This document shows positions 46,149 through 58,344 of a stretch of DNA of 64,000 nucleotides, in pieces. Each line of letters begins with the position of its first letter. Positions within the stretch are counted from its first letter, which is position 1. Source of the stretch: Hymenopellis radicata (lineage: Eukaryota; Basidiomycota; Agaricomycetes; Agaricales; Physalacriaceae); assembly GCA_015501595.1 (NCBI GenBank), contig JADNRX010000039.1:175707-239706 (forward strand). The letters are read 5' to 3'. The notes under the pieces are model-generated. The model made no database searches and was not told where the DNA came from. It saw nothing but the letters and a program-made list of their open reading frames with translations. The position numbers and the translations under genes are program-made.

Positions 46149-49100
46149 TCACATCCCCGCGAACGCCTTCAACAGATCAACAGCCTGCCACTTCTCGACG
46201 CGCCATTTCGCATCAGTGCCCTTCCCGCTCGTCGAGCACGTCTCAGCGCTATCCAGCTCATTCAACCGCCGGAGCAGCTTCTCGTCGCCGCTAACCGCGA
46301 GAACAAACTCCCATTCGTCGCCACAGTCAAAGTCTGCACGCCCAGTCAAAGGCGCGTTGCCAGGCCCTCCGGGATGCAGGATTGCGCCGACGGCGGTGGA
46401 CCGAGAAATATTGCTGGGGAGGACAAGGAAGCTGTTCGTCCCCGGGATTATACGCAGACCAAAACGTTCACCAAGACTAAAATGTATCATCATTAGAGGT
46501 TGACCATGAGCGTGCACGAAAAACATACCTGTCAAATATATGGTTCTGCGCCTCTGCAGCTTGTCGACGGGCCCATTGACGATCCGAACACTCGTCGTTA
46601 GACTCGCCAGTCCAGAATCGCCATACGACCGAAGCTTCGCGTTCCTCGACATATGATCCTGGTGTTCGCTCACTAAACTGCAATGCGAATGAATGTGAGA
46701 AATGTATATATCTTTGACGTCGCTTACATAGTTGAGTATTTCCAGACAAGACGACTTCCAATCCATGTTGAGGTTGGCAACCATGTTTATCCATTGGGCA
46801 GGCCTGTCCTTGCGAGCGCGCGTCTTGAGGAAGCATCCATTCTCAGACCTAACGATTTGGATGAGCAAACAGACGGTGAGCAAAAAAGAAGAAAACGTAC
46901 ACAATGCCGACATCAGGAAGTTCGTCCGCAAGTTTACTGAGTGCACCCTTCACCGGCAAGCCACTAAGCACCCAGACCTCGGTCTTCTTGTCCTCGCTAA
47001 GTCGCCTCAGGATTTCTATCGCGTTTCGAAGTTCCTCGTTCTCAACATCGAACTCGCTGCCCTTCTTGCTCAGCTCACGGTTCCATAGCGTGCCCTCTAA
47101 ATCCACCAGAACGATCCGCTTGTTACAGTGTCTCCACTGCACCAAAACTCGACCAACCCTGGCCTTGTTCAAAACCTCCACACTCTCATGATTGCCGGTA
47201 CCCCTCTGATGCTCCTCCCAGCTCCGGATACACCGCGACAGAAATCCAGTAACGAACTTTTGCGCACTTTGCTCTTCCACCCAACCAAGAAGCTCTTCCC
47301 AGCGTCGTCGTCTTTGTTGGGCGACTTCCGCCTTGGAAACCTTCTCAGACGCATCACAGTCATCCCGTAGAGCTTCGTGTATTCCTTTGGCTGTCCCCAT
47401 GCGATCCCACGGGTTTATGCCAACGCAGCTACGGAACCCGCGGAAACTCCAGCTTCCAGTGAACTCGCTGAGAACAAGAACACCTTCCTCACCCGATTCC
47501 TTGTCTTCCTGAGAAACCACGAACTCGTGCGAGCGCAGAGCCATACCCTCACGTAGAGAGGTGACAATGAACGCGTCTGCACACGTAAGAAGAGCGAGGT
47601 ATTGAGAGTAGGTGACGTCGGAGGTGGGCAGGAACACGATGGGTTGGTATGTGAGCGTCGAGAAACGCGAATTTATGGTGGACACGGTGCTAAGGATCTG
47701 ATCGGTAAGCGTCGAATTCGCTTGCGCGACACTGGGCGAACGTGGAGGGTTGGAAGGGATAGCTATTTGGATCAAGACGACCTTGAATGCGGTGAGCGCC
47801 AACTCAAAGACTTTTATGTTAACATACCTTTCCCTGGTACTCCGGATGCTGCTCCAAAAATGTCTGGAAGGCTTGGATTTTATGCTTAACGCCTTGGATT
47901 TCGTCCATCTTGTCGCGTCCCACGATCAACTTCATGCCAGCATACCGCTGCTTGAGCACATTGATCCATTCGGTGACCTCTGGGTCTTTCTTCCTTTCTC
48001 GGAACAAGCCCACATCGATTCCAATGGGGTACACACCGACGTCGACAAAACGGCCTCTCTCCTCGTCACCGGTGGCGATACCTTCCTCCGGCGGTAACTG
48101 GATACCGCGAGGCAGCGCCTCAACAGCCAAGATTCGACTGCACGTCTGGCGGAAGTGTCGCGCGAACGACGCAGTCTGGAAGCCAACCAGGTCTGCACCA
48201 AGAACACCTCGCAAGAGCTTATCCCTGACAGAGAGACACCGGAATATCTCCGAGCTTGGGAACGCGACGTGCATGAAGAAACCAATGGGGCCTGGCACAC
48301 CGGCAGCGCGGAGCATCTGCGGGAGTAACATCAAGTGGTAGTCATTCACCCATACGACATCACCCTCCTGCCACACGGCCTTGATGGTGTCGGCAAACTT
48401 TTGATTGACGTCAACGTAGTGCTTGAAACTGGCACTCTCGTAAAAGAGCTTGGTTTTAGGCGCGTCGGGAATTGCGTAGTGTAACGCCGGCCAAAGAACC
48501 TGGTGGCAGAACTCGTCGTAGCACCCCTCGAACACAGCATCGTCGACCCAGACTACCTCGCTCTCGTATCCGCCTTCTGTGAGACGCGTAGAAGTCGATT
48601 CGCGGAGTGCCGGTGACCAAGTGTCGGTCTCGACCCCGAGTGTGCCCACCCAGAGCTTGCGCTTGAGCTGGGGACGTGACGCGTTCAGAGAAACAGAATC
48701 AATAGCATTTTTGAGACCACCGTTGCAATGAGCATTGGGTTCGATGTGAAACTCGGCGCTGATGATGCTTGAAACGGAGTCGGGACGCCGAGGCAGAGAT
48801 CGAGAAGCGGTGCGCCTCAAACGGCGTTGGCTGGGCGTACGGTATGTGAGGGGAGGCGATTTCACCGTAAAATCAGACGAGTCCACGGACACCTGGCGCG
48901 ACATCTTTTCTGGGGTATTGTTGGCGGTATTGACTTTGGAGAAGGGGTTTACGTTTTCAGAAACGGGTGATAGCTGGTCGCCTGTGGGCTTTCGTGTCTG
49001 CAAAGCGCGTTAGACAAAACAACAAGATAATGTGTGGCGTACGCGGTCTCTCAAATCATCGACAATGCTCTTCAATTTCGGCCGGGAAAGTGCGGCTGGC

Positions 49101-49309
49101 TTGCTGGTGTCATTCTGCAGACGAAGAACGATGTCCGGGACATTGAGCTCGCGCGTCGTGGGGTTGGTCAAGCTCGACTTTCTCGACGTCGGGGCGACCT
49201 TGTCTGGGGTAGTTTTGCCCGAGCCTTCCGAGATGATGACAGAGTTGGGGAGGAAGAGAGACGCGATGATGACCCTATGAGATCGGAACGACGTCGACGA
49301 CGACGACAT
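46149..49309 (-). CDS. Trehalose-6-phosphate synthase complex subunit, Tps3/Tsl1-like
   Basis: Six exons (49309-49043, 48997-47828, 47781-46901, 46848-46728, 46677-46529, 46476-46149) join in frame for 971 residues. The N-terminus has SHRVIIASLFLPNSVIISEG, typical of the long Tps3/Tsl1 class, then a Ser-rich region. The synthase-like GT20 domain spans about residues 195-640: KRKLWVGTLGVETDTWSP, VWVNDYHLMLLPQML, FFMHVAFPSSEIFRCL, DVGVYPIGIDVG and SLREGMALRSHEFVV. The phosphatase-like domain starts at about 700 with VLVDLEGTLW and ends in KWQAVDLLKAFAGM. The phosphatase DxDxT motif reads DLEGT, and the synthase DGMNL block reads EGMAL. Both suggest a regulatory, catalytically weak subunit of the trehalose synthase complex; that is inference from residues. 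Cytosolic. Confidence 0.93.
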
Positions 49310-50910
49310 GGGGAACGGAGACCTGGGCGGTGAGAATAAGAGAGATGGTGGTGGTTAGTTATAGAGCATGGATTGCTCGTCATAAACCGTGTAATGGGCG
49401 ATCGCCATTCCCATTTTGGGCATCACCCTCCGAATTTCGAAAAGTTTTTCCCTCCTCGTCCAGGCGGCCCATTCCGAAATCATCCAGGAAGCAATCAAGC
49501 TATCTGATCGTCGGAGACATCCCGGACTCTGCCATGGGTATTTTATGGAGTATGATGCAGAAACGTGCGTCGACATCAGGATGCTACTGGAAACGCAGGG
49601 CTTTCACAAGCGACTTGCGCGTTATTTTGGCCAGTACACTTGTCAAGGACGCCTTCTAAAAATCAGATAACAGTCAGCATTCAATATTCAATCCCAGACA
49701 GAAATCCCGCGGGTACACGCGCCGGGCCCGCCAGTGAATTCAACATTACAACAAGTTCTGGAATTCAGCGGGGCGCAGTTCCGGTATCGTAAGATCATCC
49801 TGTGACATCCCGGCCGCGCCTAGCCGCGCTCAGTAACTTGAGCACAGGACAAGCCGACGCATCAACAATTACCATCACCTGAATACCCAAGCCCAGAGCA
49901 TTGTTGAAAGAACTCACTTAGACCCCATAATCACTGACACTTTGGCCCCAAGCCGGCTTGGAGTGAAGAAAACTCACAGCTTCATGCAATGATTGCCCAG
50001 ATGAACATCAGTGTACGGAGGAAAGCTACCATCTACACGAGGCGTTGAGTAGCGCCTCACTTCAAATTCAGGGCGGAACTAATTATCGGTAAGATAAGTG
50101 CGGCAACTGCCGTAACACCTTCATCTCAACTTGAACCATATGTTCTTGATATCTTTCTCAACTCTCCAGCTACCAATGGGCGCGAACCAGTTGACCCAGT
50201 CCTTGTTCGCGTAGAACTTGCTTCGGAGGTTTCCTCTTGAACGTCATCCTTCCCTGCTATTCTATGCACCCGGACCACTCATTGACGTACGCGTTACTGA
50301 CTCGACGGCTTTTCTTTTACCGTCCTCTCTGTTGTATATGCACAGTGCAACCCGCGGGGCACGACTCTAAATCAGCGCCCAAGATTCTCGGCCAAGGAAC
50401 GGCCTTTATGCGCCCACCGAGTCTAAACCGTATCCCGATGATTGCTTCGCAGTCCTCTGCCTTCGATCGTGCCTTTTCGTGCTGGCATGGGCATCAAAGC
50501 GGCTTACATTGCCCTCGGCCTTATCTCAATCCCGCCACGACCTACACTTTTCATTAAAACGTTCAAAAAACACGCCATCTGTCAAACAATTAATTCCCTT
50601 TGGCTGACTGCATGGTCCAGCTTGTGGCGTTCAATGCTCATAATTAATGGCAGCCTCCGACAACATGAATAATGCAAGCCGTGCCTTCATTACGCGCCCA
50701 ACGTTGGCTCGGAGCCTTATCCTTCGCGTACGCCACACTCCAAATTACCCAATCTTATCACTTGCCTAATCCCTTTCCGATCAGACCGGCCCCTATTTAG
50801 CGACCTTAAGTGCCTCCTGGCGTAGCCTCCTCTCCCTCCCTCCTACCCTCTCCTTCAACCATTCTACAAGCCCAAGGTTCGCGTCAACACCCCCACTCTC
50901 CCAGTTCACA
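49310..50910. other. Intergenic between trehalose gene and Cys/His protein, nothing identified
   Basis: Short open frames without motifs on both strands. TTCAATGTTGAATTC-like palindromic bits occur near 49735-49765 but no clear element ends. It should hold the promoters of both flanking, divergent genes. Confidence 0.35.
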
Positions 50911-51272
50911 ATGGGTATCGGCGACGACTTCACACTTAATTCGTTCAAGTTCTGCTTGGACCACGGCAATGAAGTCTGCTGGACGCACTGCTTCTGCGAC
51001 CACCGCGAAGACAACAATGCCACCATCAGCGACCTCGCGCGGACGTTGGGGAAGGGGGAGAAATATGATGTAAATGTACGTCCGCCCTGCAGCGCCTCGT
51101 GGTGATCCTAACGGCGCGTGTTATATAGGAGCGAAAACAAATTTGCGCTTTTGCTCTGGGTGCAAAGCCGGCAAAGAAGGGGTCAACAGCATGGAAGTGC
51201 AGGTCACACGGAAAGGTGGACTGCAAAAACTGCTTCGATTGGACGAAGATCATCATGAACCAGGAGCAATAA
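50911..51272 (+). CDS. Small Cys/His-rich protein, possible zinc-binding
   Basis: Two exons (50911-51075 and 51129-51272) join in frame for 102 residues. Residues 14-34 read FCLDHGNEVCWTHCFCDHR, a dense Cys/His cluster (Cys-x2-His, then Cys-x2-His-Cys-x-Cys-x-His). A second cluster near the C-terminus is WKCRSHGKVDCKNCFDW. The spacing would suit a zinc-binding fold such as a MYND-like finger, but no exact family pattern is met. No signal peptide. The stop is TAA at 51270-51272, immediately followed by a second TAA. The context gives no functional hint. Moderate confidence rests on clean splice signals and preserved frame. Confidence 0.6.
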
Positions 51273-51578
51273 TAAGGCGGTGAGCGCGCTTCGTCCTCCG
51301 CCTCTTCTGACATTGACGTTGGCTCCAATGCAAGGGCATATGCAAGGGCTTTGACAGCACCTCTTCGGCGCGTGACTATCGTACAATACCCTACTTACTC
51401 TCTTCCTGCTCTGTTCACAATCTCCACACCACTCCGCAATCTTTGGAATCTTTTACCAACTTTGATCATTCATTTTGTACAATTCAAGTCCACTTTCAAC
51501 TCATTCACATCATTCATATACACTGGGTTACATTGAAATTCTAAGCATCACAAATTGTACAATCAATAAGATAATTTC
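51273..51578. other. Intergenic between convergent genes
   Basis: AT-rich 3' flank shared by the convergent Cys/His-protein and malate dehydrogenase genes; nothing else seen. Confidence 0.4.
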
Positions 51579-52953
51579 TCAAAGCTTGGGGGTGTTGACG
51601 AAAGCGACACCCTAGGCGGAGCGCGTTTCAGCCATGAGATTACGAGTACAATTCAAAAAGCACGTTACCTTTTCAATGCTCGTCTTCAATTCCGGGATGG
51701 CGGCTGCGATGAGACCTTGCTCCTTTTCAGTCACGGAGCCGAGAGGCAGAATCTCCTTAACTCCGTCGGACTATCCAATCTATTCAGTACACAATCGAAG
51801 CAAGACAAAAGACCACCTACACCCAGCTCAACACGCGCTGAGAAGTAGTCCGTATCCACACCGACGATCTTCTTCGCCTTGTCGTCCAAGAAGACATATG
51901 TAGGTGCGATAATCCCTGTCTCACCTTTGGCGGCCCGCACGACCTTGAGAGCAAACTCTGCGCCGGCATACGCCATACCTAGGAGCGAATGAGACAGAGT
52001 CAAAAGGAAGCAAAAAATATACGAACTGAGAGTGGCGCTTCCGGCGCCATCCTTGGCTTTCACGACCTCGTCTCCACCGAATTGAATGCGGTTTATCAAC
52101 GCATCCGTGTCGGTAAAGGAAGACGGGAGGGGAGCAGAAGATTGGGAGAGAAGGGGAACGATCTAATCCGATCAGCAATGGCCGAAACCGTATATAAAGG
52201 AAACATACTGTAACGCCGCTGTGTCCACCAACGACAGGAACGATAACTTTGGTGGGATCCGTGTTCGTGATTTCGCCGACAAAGGTCGAGGCACGGACAA
52301 CGTCAAGGGTGGTGACCCCGAAAAGCCTGCAAACCATGAGTAAAAGAGCCAACAGAAGCAACTAATCGCACCTCTTGGGATCAAACACGTCGTGTTTCTT
52401 GAGAACCTCAGCTACGATGGGGACGGTCGAGTTGACGGGGTTGGAGATAACGAGGACGAACGCCTTGGGGCACGTCTTGGCGATACCGGTGGCAAGGTCG
52501 CGAACGATGCCAGCGTTGATCTTGAAGAGATCGTCTCTGTGCGCGTATGAATTGAGACAGTAACATCAGGATCAAGTATACTTGCCTGGTCATCTACAAA
52601 ATCAGTCAGCTCAGTCACGCTAGAGAAAACACGAAAAAAGAACTCACTCCAGGCTTGCGGGGAACACCAGCTGGGATGACGACGACATTGGCGCCAGCAA
52701 GAGCCTTGGCAAGACCGTCATCTGGGGGCAGATAACCCTCGACTTTCGAGGGCGTCGCGATGTGGCTGAGATCAGCAGCAACACCAGGTGTGTTGACGAT
52801 ATCGAAAAGGCTGAGGGCCGAGATGAGAGGGCTCGCTTTGAGCAGAAGGGCGAGAGGTTGGCCGATACCGCCTAAATTCTGGATCAGATAACGACCCCTC
52901 GGCGAACACGACGCAGACGTACCAGCTGCACCAAGAACGACTGCTTTGACCAT
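51579..52953 (-). CDS. mdh: Malate dehydrogenase (NAD+)
   Basis: Interconverts malate and oxaloacetate with NAD. ATG at 52953 begins [20 protein letters not shown], the Rossmann loop, split by intron 1. Further blocks: [40 protein letters not shown] (mobile-loop arginines), [56 protein letters not shown] (catalytic His) and [20 protein letters not shown]. The protein ends [10 protein letters not shown] at 51579. At least seven exons. The intron at 52585-52537 is of GC-AG type (ACCAG|GCAAGT...CACAG) and is needed for MTRDDLFK. There is no mitochondrial presequence, so this is probably a cytosolic form, or a peroxisomal one if the final PKL works as a weak PTS1. Confidence 0.94.
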
Positions 52954-54892
52954 TGTAGATTGTTGAGATGGGGTTGATTGGAGGTGAAAAGAAGAGGAGG
53001 ATGGACGCCAAATTGTTGGGATCGAATTTAGCTTGGGGCAACGGTAGTCAGATGAATCAGATCAGCGTGATTGGTGGCATCTGCCGGCCAAGACGTCACT
53101 TACAGCGCTGAGCGGACGCGGATAACGGTGGTAGCGACGTGTACGACGATAGTACTAAAGAAAGACGCGTCGATTGCCTTAAAATATGCTGAAAACAGGA
53201 GTCCGGTCTTTACTACGACATGTGTTTACTCGCGCATTCACACGCGTTGAATGCACGGAAAATATCGGGACAAGGGACCCCGCATCCGTTTAGGCTTGCC
53301 GATTCTTCTGGCAATGTGGGGTATGCATTCTCCATAGAGGCATTTCAATTTAGAATCAGGCCTGAGGATCAGGGAGCGACTTTTCCCAGACGCGCCACGT
53401 CTGGCATAGTAGTCCTTTTTGCGGTTTAGATCACGCATACTACATGAGAAGAGCGCAGTCTGAAGTGCTAATGCTCAGTGAACGTTCCGTCACGGTTAAA
53501 CCTCATTGACTGATGTTCATTCCATTGTCCTAGGAAGTCCAACAGGAATCAATGGCCCACATGGGCCATTGGGTACTATACTCGTTGACCAGTGTTGCTG
53601 TCAGTGATCCGAGGCAATGGCTTTTCTTCGACGCGTCAAATCAAAACCATCCAATGTAGGTGCCCTACATAAGTAAGAGGAAGGAATACTATTTTCATGT
53701 TTTGCTAATACGTAGTACACAAGTGCGCGTCAACTACTTACACATTCCAATGACATGGGACTGAGGCGGTGTGCGAGCGGGAGACGGACGATCTTAATAG
53801 TCATTGTCAACTTGGAAATCAAGGAAAGGAACGCGTAGTTGTGTTGATAGTTGCAGTGTTGTAACAGTGGGTCGCTGAATATTCAAATCGCTAAGTACCT
53901 CTAATCATCCAATGTGTTCGAGCGGTATACACTAGTTCATTCCAACACCTTTGCGAACTCTCTGACGCGTCTATGACCTCACCCTCCCCACCTTCTTTGC
54001 TTCTTCTGCGCCTCCATTCCCTCTTTGGGACATCCTGCGCCCAACACTTCTGCATTTGGTTACATTATTCTGCGCGGTATATATACAGCGTCGCTGTGTC
54101 TCCTTGCTCAGTCGTCTTTTCTTCCTCCGAGGCTGTTTTCATCTTCCCATTATCATGATTATGCATTCCATTAACCAGCCCGTACAGTCACTCAATGCTT
54201 CTCTGTGCTTCTGTTCGTTATAGTACACAATCTGCGTCGCGTCTTTTTCTTTCGCGGGGAGTTTCTTACGCTCTCTGCACTGTGCAGGACGGCAGAAGGT
54301 TGGCAGCAGGATCGAAGAACTGGACCTTGACTGGACCGCCTTGCTTTCTCCCAAGGTATCCATCGTTCGTTGGAGTCCATTACAGGATCTCATCATCGTC
54401 GGGCTCCTCGGACGCAAAACAACTTACTCGAACCCGCACACCATGTATCCGTCAAGTCGACATTCTCTCGAAAGTTTTTCCCGCGTTCAGCCAGTCAATA
54501 ACGTGGCGTATACTCTCGGCGCATCATTTCTGATGATGTTAATTGAATGCTTTCATAACCGGTGGGCTGTTTGACCGACATTGAAGACGGTGAGAAGACT
54601 TCTTCTCTTGAAAGTTGACAAGTATCTTGCTAAGTACGACTCTTCGCTCCACGATCCAACCTGGCCAGTCGGATGTCGGCCCGATCGTAAAGCGTCGCAG
54701 TTAGGTAATCAATTCCAGGGTTTTTTGCTGTCGCCTCCATCTTCCGACAACAGTTTGTTGTAAGTGCCTCTCCACAGCGGAGTCGACTGCGTTTAACTTG
54801 ACCTTGCAGCTTTCATTCCTTCCTTTTAAAAAGTGCACGGGTCAGTCCACCGCAGCTTCGCTCGCAGCATTGGAATTGACGCGACTTTAGGC
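52954..54892. other. Long intergenic stretch, nothing identified
   Basis: No supported gene. A short palindrome (GGCCCACATGGGCC) lies at 53551-53564. TATATATA near 54078-54085 and a C/T-rich tract at 53978-54060 look promoter-like, but no convincing frame follows. No TIR or TSD was noticed. Confidence 0.4.
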
Positions 54893-57292
54893 ATGTCCTG
54901 GCTAGCACACGTCGGGAGCACACACCTTACTGCGCCCCTTTGCCGACGCCAAGTCGCAGCATTTCACTGTTCCACAACCGTATTCAAGTCGAAGCAATGG
55001 GTTCCGAAAGGCTCTGTCGGATCGGCAGAACGCATAGAACGCCTAGGTTCCGTTCAACGCCAAGGTTCCGTTCAGCGCCAAGGTTCCGTCCAACGCCAAG
55101 GTTCTGGTCAATGGAAGGCGCCTGCCAGGCGGTCTACACGAAAGCCTAAAGTGGAGGCGGCGCCTGAATTCGCACGAGAAGCCCTACCGCATTCCGTGGC
55201 TCCTCCAGATGCCGATGCCGACGCTGAGGTGTCGAAGGGCGCACCCACCACCAAAAATCTTCTCCGACCGCCCAAGAGCGGCAAGAGTCGATGGGTGCAC
55301 GACCTACGGGCTCCGACAATAGAGTCGCTTCGTGCCGCGGAGACTTTCGAGCCATTCGCACCGCGTCAGACCAACGTTGGTTATAGTCGTGGGATGCCCC
55401 GCAGTACTGAAGGTACCACGACGAGATATCCTGAGCCGCGTGTTAGCGGTCGGTCCAATTTCAGGTCGGAGAGGCGTGGCAGCGAGAGCTCAAGACTGAC
55501 GCAGTCGCAAGACTATGTACGTCGGGATCACAAGTGGTAGATTGTATGGCCTTTCTAATTATATTCGTTGAGAATTCGGATCCGTTCAGCGATGGAATAC
55601 CCAATAATATTTCGCACACAGACAACGTACCGTCCGCGGTTCTCCAGAACGTCTCTACCTCCAAAGACATGTCAACTCCAGGCGAGGAAGGTTTTAGCTC
55701 GCCGCCATTAATGCCCGGCCTTCTCTCGTGTCTTAAGGATGTCCTCGGTCCGAACGCGAAACCCACACCTATACAGGCTCTCAGCCTGCAGCATCTTCTC
55801 TCAGACGACGACAAAACATACAAGGAATACTTGCTCGCCTCCGAAACGGGCTCCGGCAAATCCATTGCGTATCTCCTCCCCCTCCTCCAGTCACTCAAGC
55901 AAAGTGAGCTCGATGGCTCAGTGAACAGACAGCGCACGCACGCGCTTAACCCCAGAGCGTTGATCCTCGCCCCTACCCACGAGCTTGCCAGACAGCTTGC
56001 GACGTTCGCCAAATCTCTCATCCACGAAATTAAGCTTCGCGTACTGTGCGCCAGCCGCGCTAATACCGGCCACAAGGTAGACACTTTTGGCGGGAGCGCA
56101 CGACAAATGAAGGGCAAACTCGAAGCGCTCTTTGGTGGCAAGGAATTCGACGTCCGAGCTGAAGGACGTTATCCTGTAGACGTATTGGTGGGAACACCGA
56201 TGAAGCTTTTGGAGATGGTCAAAGGACGCGGTTGGGATAGACGGGTGGGCGAAGAGGAGAAACCTGAGCCTCCAGTGGAATCTGAAGGCGAGGAGAAACG
56301 CAAGTTTCGAAAAGGACGCGACATCGATTTGCCTACGACTGGGAAAACAGGAACGTCACCTGCCGAGCTTGGGTTGATCAATGTTGACTGGGTTGTTATC
56401 GACGAGGCAGATGTTCTCTTTGGTATGACCAGCATCTGAATGATTCTCTTTTCCTAACCACAGTTTCATAGATCCCGACTTCCAGGAGACGACACGTCTT
56501 TTGCTGTCGGAAATTGCTGCCCAACGAGGAAGCACCGTACCCTACTACCCAGATACATTCAATTACGTTCCGCCCAACACAGAAACCGAGCCCAAGCCGA
56601 TATCCTACCCCTTTAACCTAGTCCTTACTAGTGCGACCATTCCCAGCGCGTTGAGCAACTACCTCAACATACATCATCCTTCACATACACGCGTCGCGTC
56701 CCCGAAACTTCACCACTTGCCTGCGTCGCTACAGACCGAGTACGTGGGCTGGACCGGTGGTAACAAGCTCGCGGATATCGAGAAACGAATCAGACGAGTC
56801 TGGTCAGAGGACAGCATTACGCGCACGGGCACTCTCTCCAAGGTTTTAGTATTCTGCAACAAGAACACCAAAGTCACGATGCTTTCTGAGCATCTGAAGG
56901 AGAAGGGCATCAACGCCATTGCCATCGACGGATCGCCCGGAAGTCGCGCTAAAGGCTCCAATAGGCATCTCAACGGGTTTTTGAGGAAGCCCCTCAATGC
57001 GGAAGTGGGTGAAAAGGAGACGGAGGCGGAGGCGGAGGCGGGGAACATTTTGGAAAAGGTTCCGCATGTGCTTATAACGACGTCGCTGCTGTCGCGTGGG
57101 ATCGACTTTTCGCCGCAAATCAAGCACGTCTTTATCGTGGACGAGCCGAGGAATATGATTGATTTCTTGCATCGGGCGGGGAGGTCCGGAAGGGCTGGGC
57201 AGACGGGGAAGGTGGTGGTGTTTGGGAAGTTGGAGGGACGGGGAAGTAGTAGGGCCAAGGAAGTGAGGAAGCGGGTTGGGAGGTTGCGGTAG
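54893..57292 (+). CDS. MRH4: Mitochondrial DEAD-box RNA helicase Mrh4
   Basis: ATP-dependent RNA helicase; Mrh4 is known for assembly of the mitochondrial large ribosomal subunit. Three exons (54893-55516, 55573-56422, 56472-57292) give 764 residues in frame. The start MSWLAHVGSTHLTAPLCRRQ is a basic, amphipathic presequence. Helicase motifs in order: Q motif (KPTPIQALSLQ), I (ASETGSGKS), Ia (APTHELARQ), Ib (VGTPMKLLEM), II (VIDEADVLF), III (LTSATIPSA), V (TTSLLSRGIDFSPQ) and VI (HRAGRSGRAGQTGK). The long insert between Ib and II (KPEPPVESEGEEKRKFRKGR) and the Ser/Pro-rich N-terminus fit Mrh4. Residues about 52-72 are an 18-bp tandem repeat. Another mitochondrial DEAD-box helicase is the only alternative. 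Confidence 0.92.
55046..55114 (+). repeat. 18-bp coding minisatellite in MRH4
   Basis: Three full units of GGTTCCGTTCAACGCCAA with one or two changes each (55046-55063, 55064-55081, 55082-55099) and a partial fourth. They encode GSVQRQ repeats in the disordered N-terminal region. The unit length is a multiple of three, so copy number can vary without breaking the frame. Confidence 0.85.
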
Positions 57293-58000
57293 TAGACTAT
57301 CTATCTTATTATCTACTAGTATGTCATTTACCACTCACAGTTACTGCTCGTACTTCTCGAGCTGGATTACGTTAACGTTCAGCGCCAGTCTTTAAGCTGA
57401 TGTGCAAGACTCTGAAGGGTGTCTTTCGTTCAGCCCCCATCTTCACGAAATGTAATAGCTAATGCAATAGGATCGTTTCACTAGACATTTTCCTGTCGTA
57501 TTACTATGTCGTCAATATCTTACAGTACTACTACCGTGGCTGAAGGAGACGTATCGAAGGCAGCCTTGGAAGCAGTCGCACATGCCTACACATTTCGAGC
57601 GGTGGCTTAAGCACTGCCACATGCACCATTAGAAGTCGCATCTCTCCCGCGCGCACACCTTCCCTAGAGGAAATCCTCCAACCATCTTCCCACCCACTCT
57701 CCCTCGAACACACCGTCCTCGACCGTCTCTCCACGCGGGAGCATCCTCACACCATCTCCCAAAGATGGTCTCCCCGGGAGCACGTCCTCGACCATCTCCC
57801 TGTGCACAGACGTCTTCGGGCGCAAGCACACCTCTTCAACCGTCTTCCCCCCAAGGTCCAGGTCTTCGACCATCGCCCTCCTCAACCATCTCCCCTCGGG
57901 GCGCGCATCTTACAACTCATCTGCGAGGCAGCTTTGGGGCGGCGTTCTTGTCTTGTCTTAGTGGTGGGGATCTCACAGTCTTGAGGTCACGCTTAGTTCT
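57293..58000. repeat. Degenerate C-rich imperfect repeats downstream of MRH4
   Basis: From about 57660 to 57900 the plus strand repeats CGACC(A/G)TC(T/G)(C/T)C-like words at intervals of roughly 30-45 bp, mixed with CACACC. The minus-strand translation shows matching repeats (MVEDV, GETVEDG, VGRWLEDF). No gene family is recognised; it is either a decayed minisatellite or a repetitive gene remnant. Confidence 0.4.
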
Positions 58001-58344
58001 ATGATAACACTCCTGTAAACAAGTCGATTGTTAGTACCGTTTAGCGGGGAACAGAAGGCGACGACATACCCATTGATCTGCATAAGTCAGTGACTAATTG
58101 AAAGCATCTATGTAGGCTACTATACATTACTACTCAGCGCTCAGCGCAGACGGCGCGTACCGACGAGTCCGTTGGGCGAGGCCCTAGTGACCTAGGTCAG
58201 TCAGTCAATCAAGTCACTTAACAGAGGGAAGACGTACCTCAACGTCTGCGTTCGCGTAACCCAAAGACATGTCTGCGAAGCAGTTATATCAACATCGGGA
58301 TAACATTGGAAACATCAAGAGACTTACAAACATACTATGTCCTG

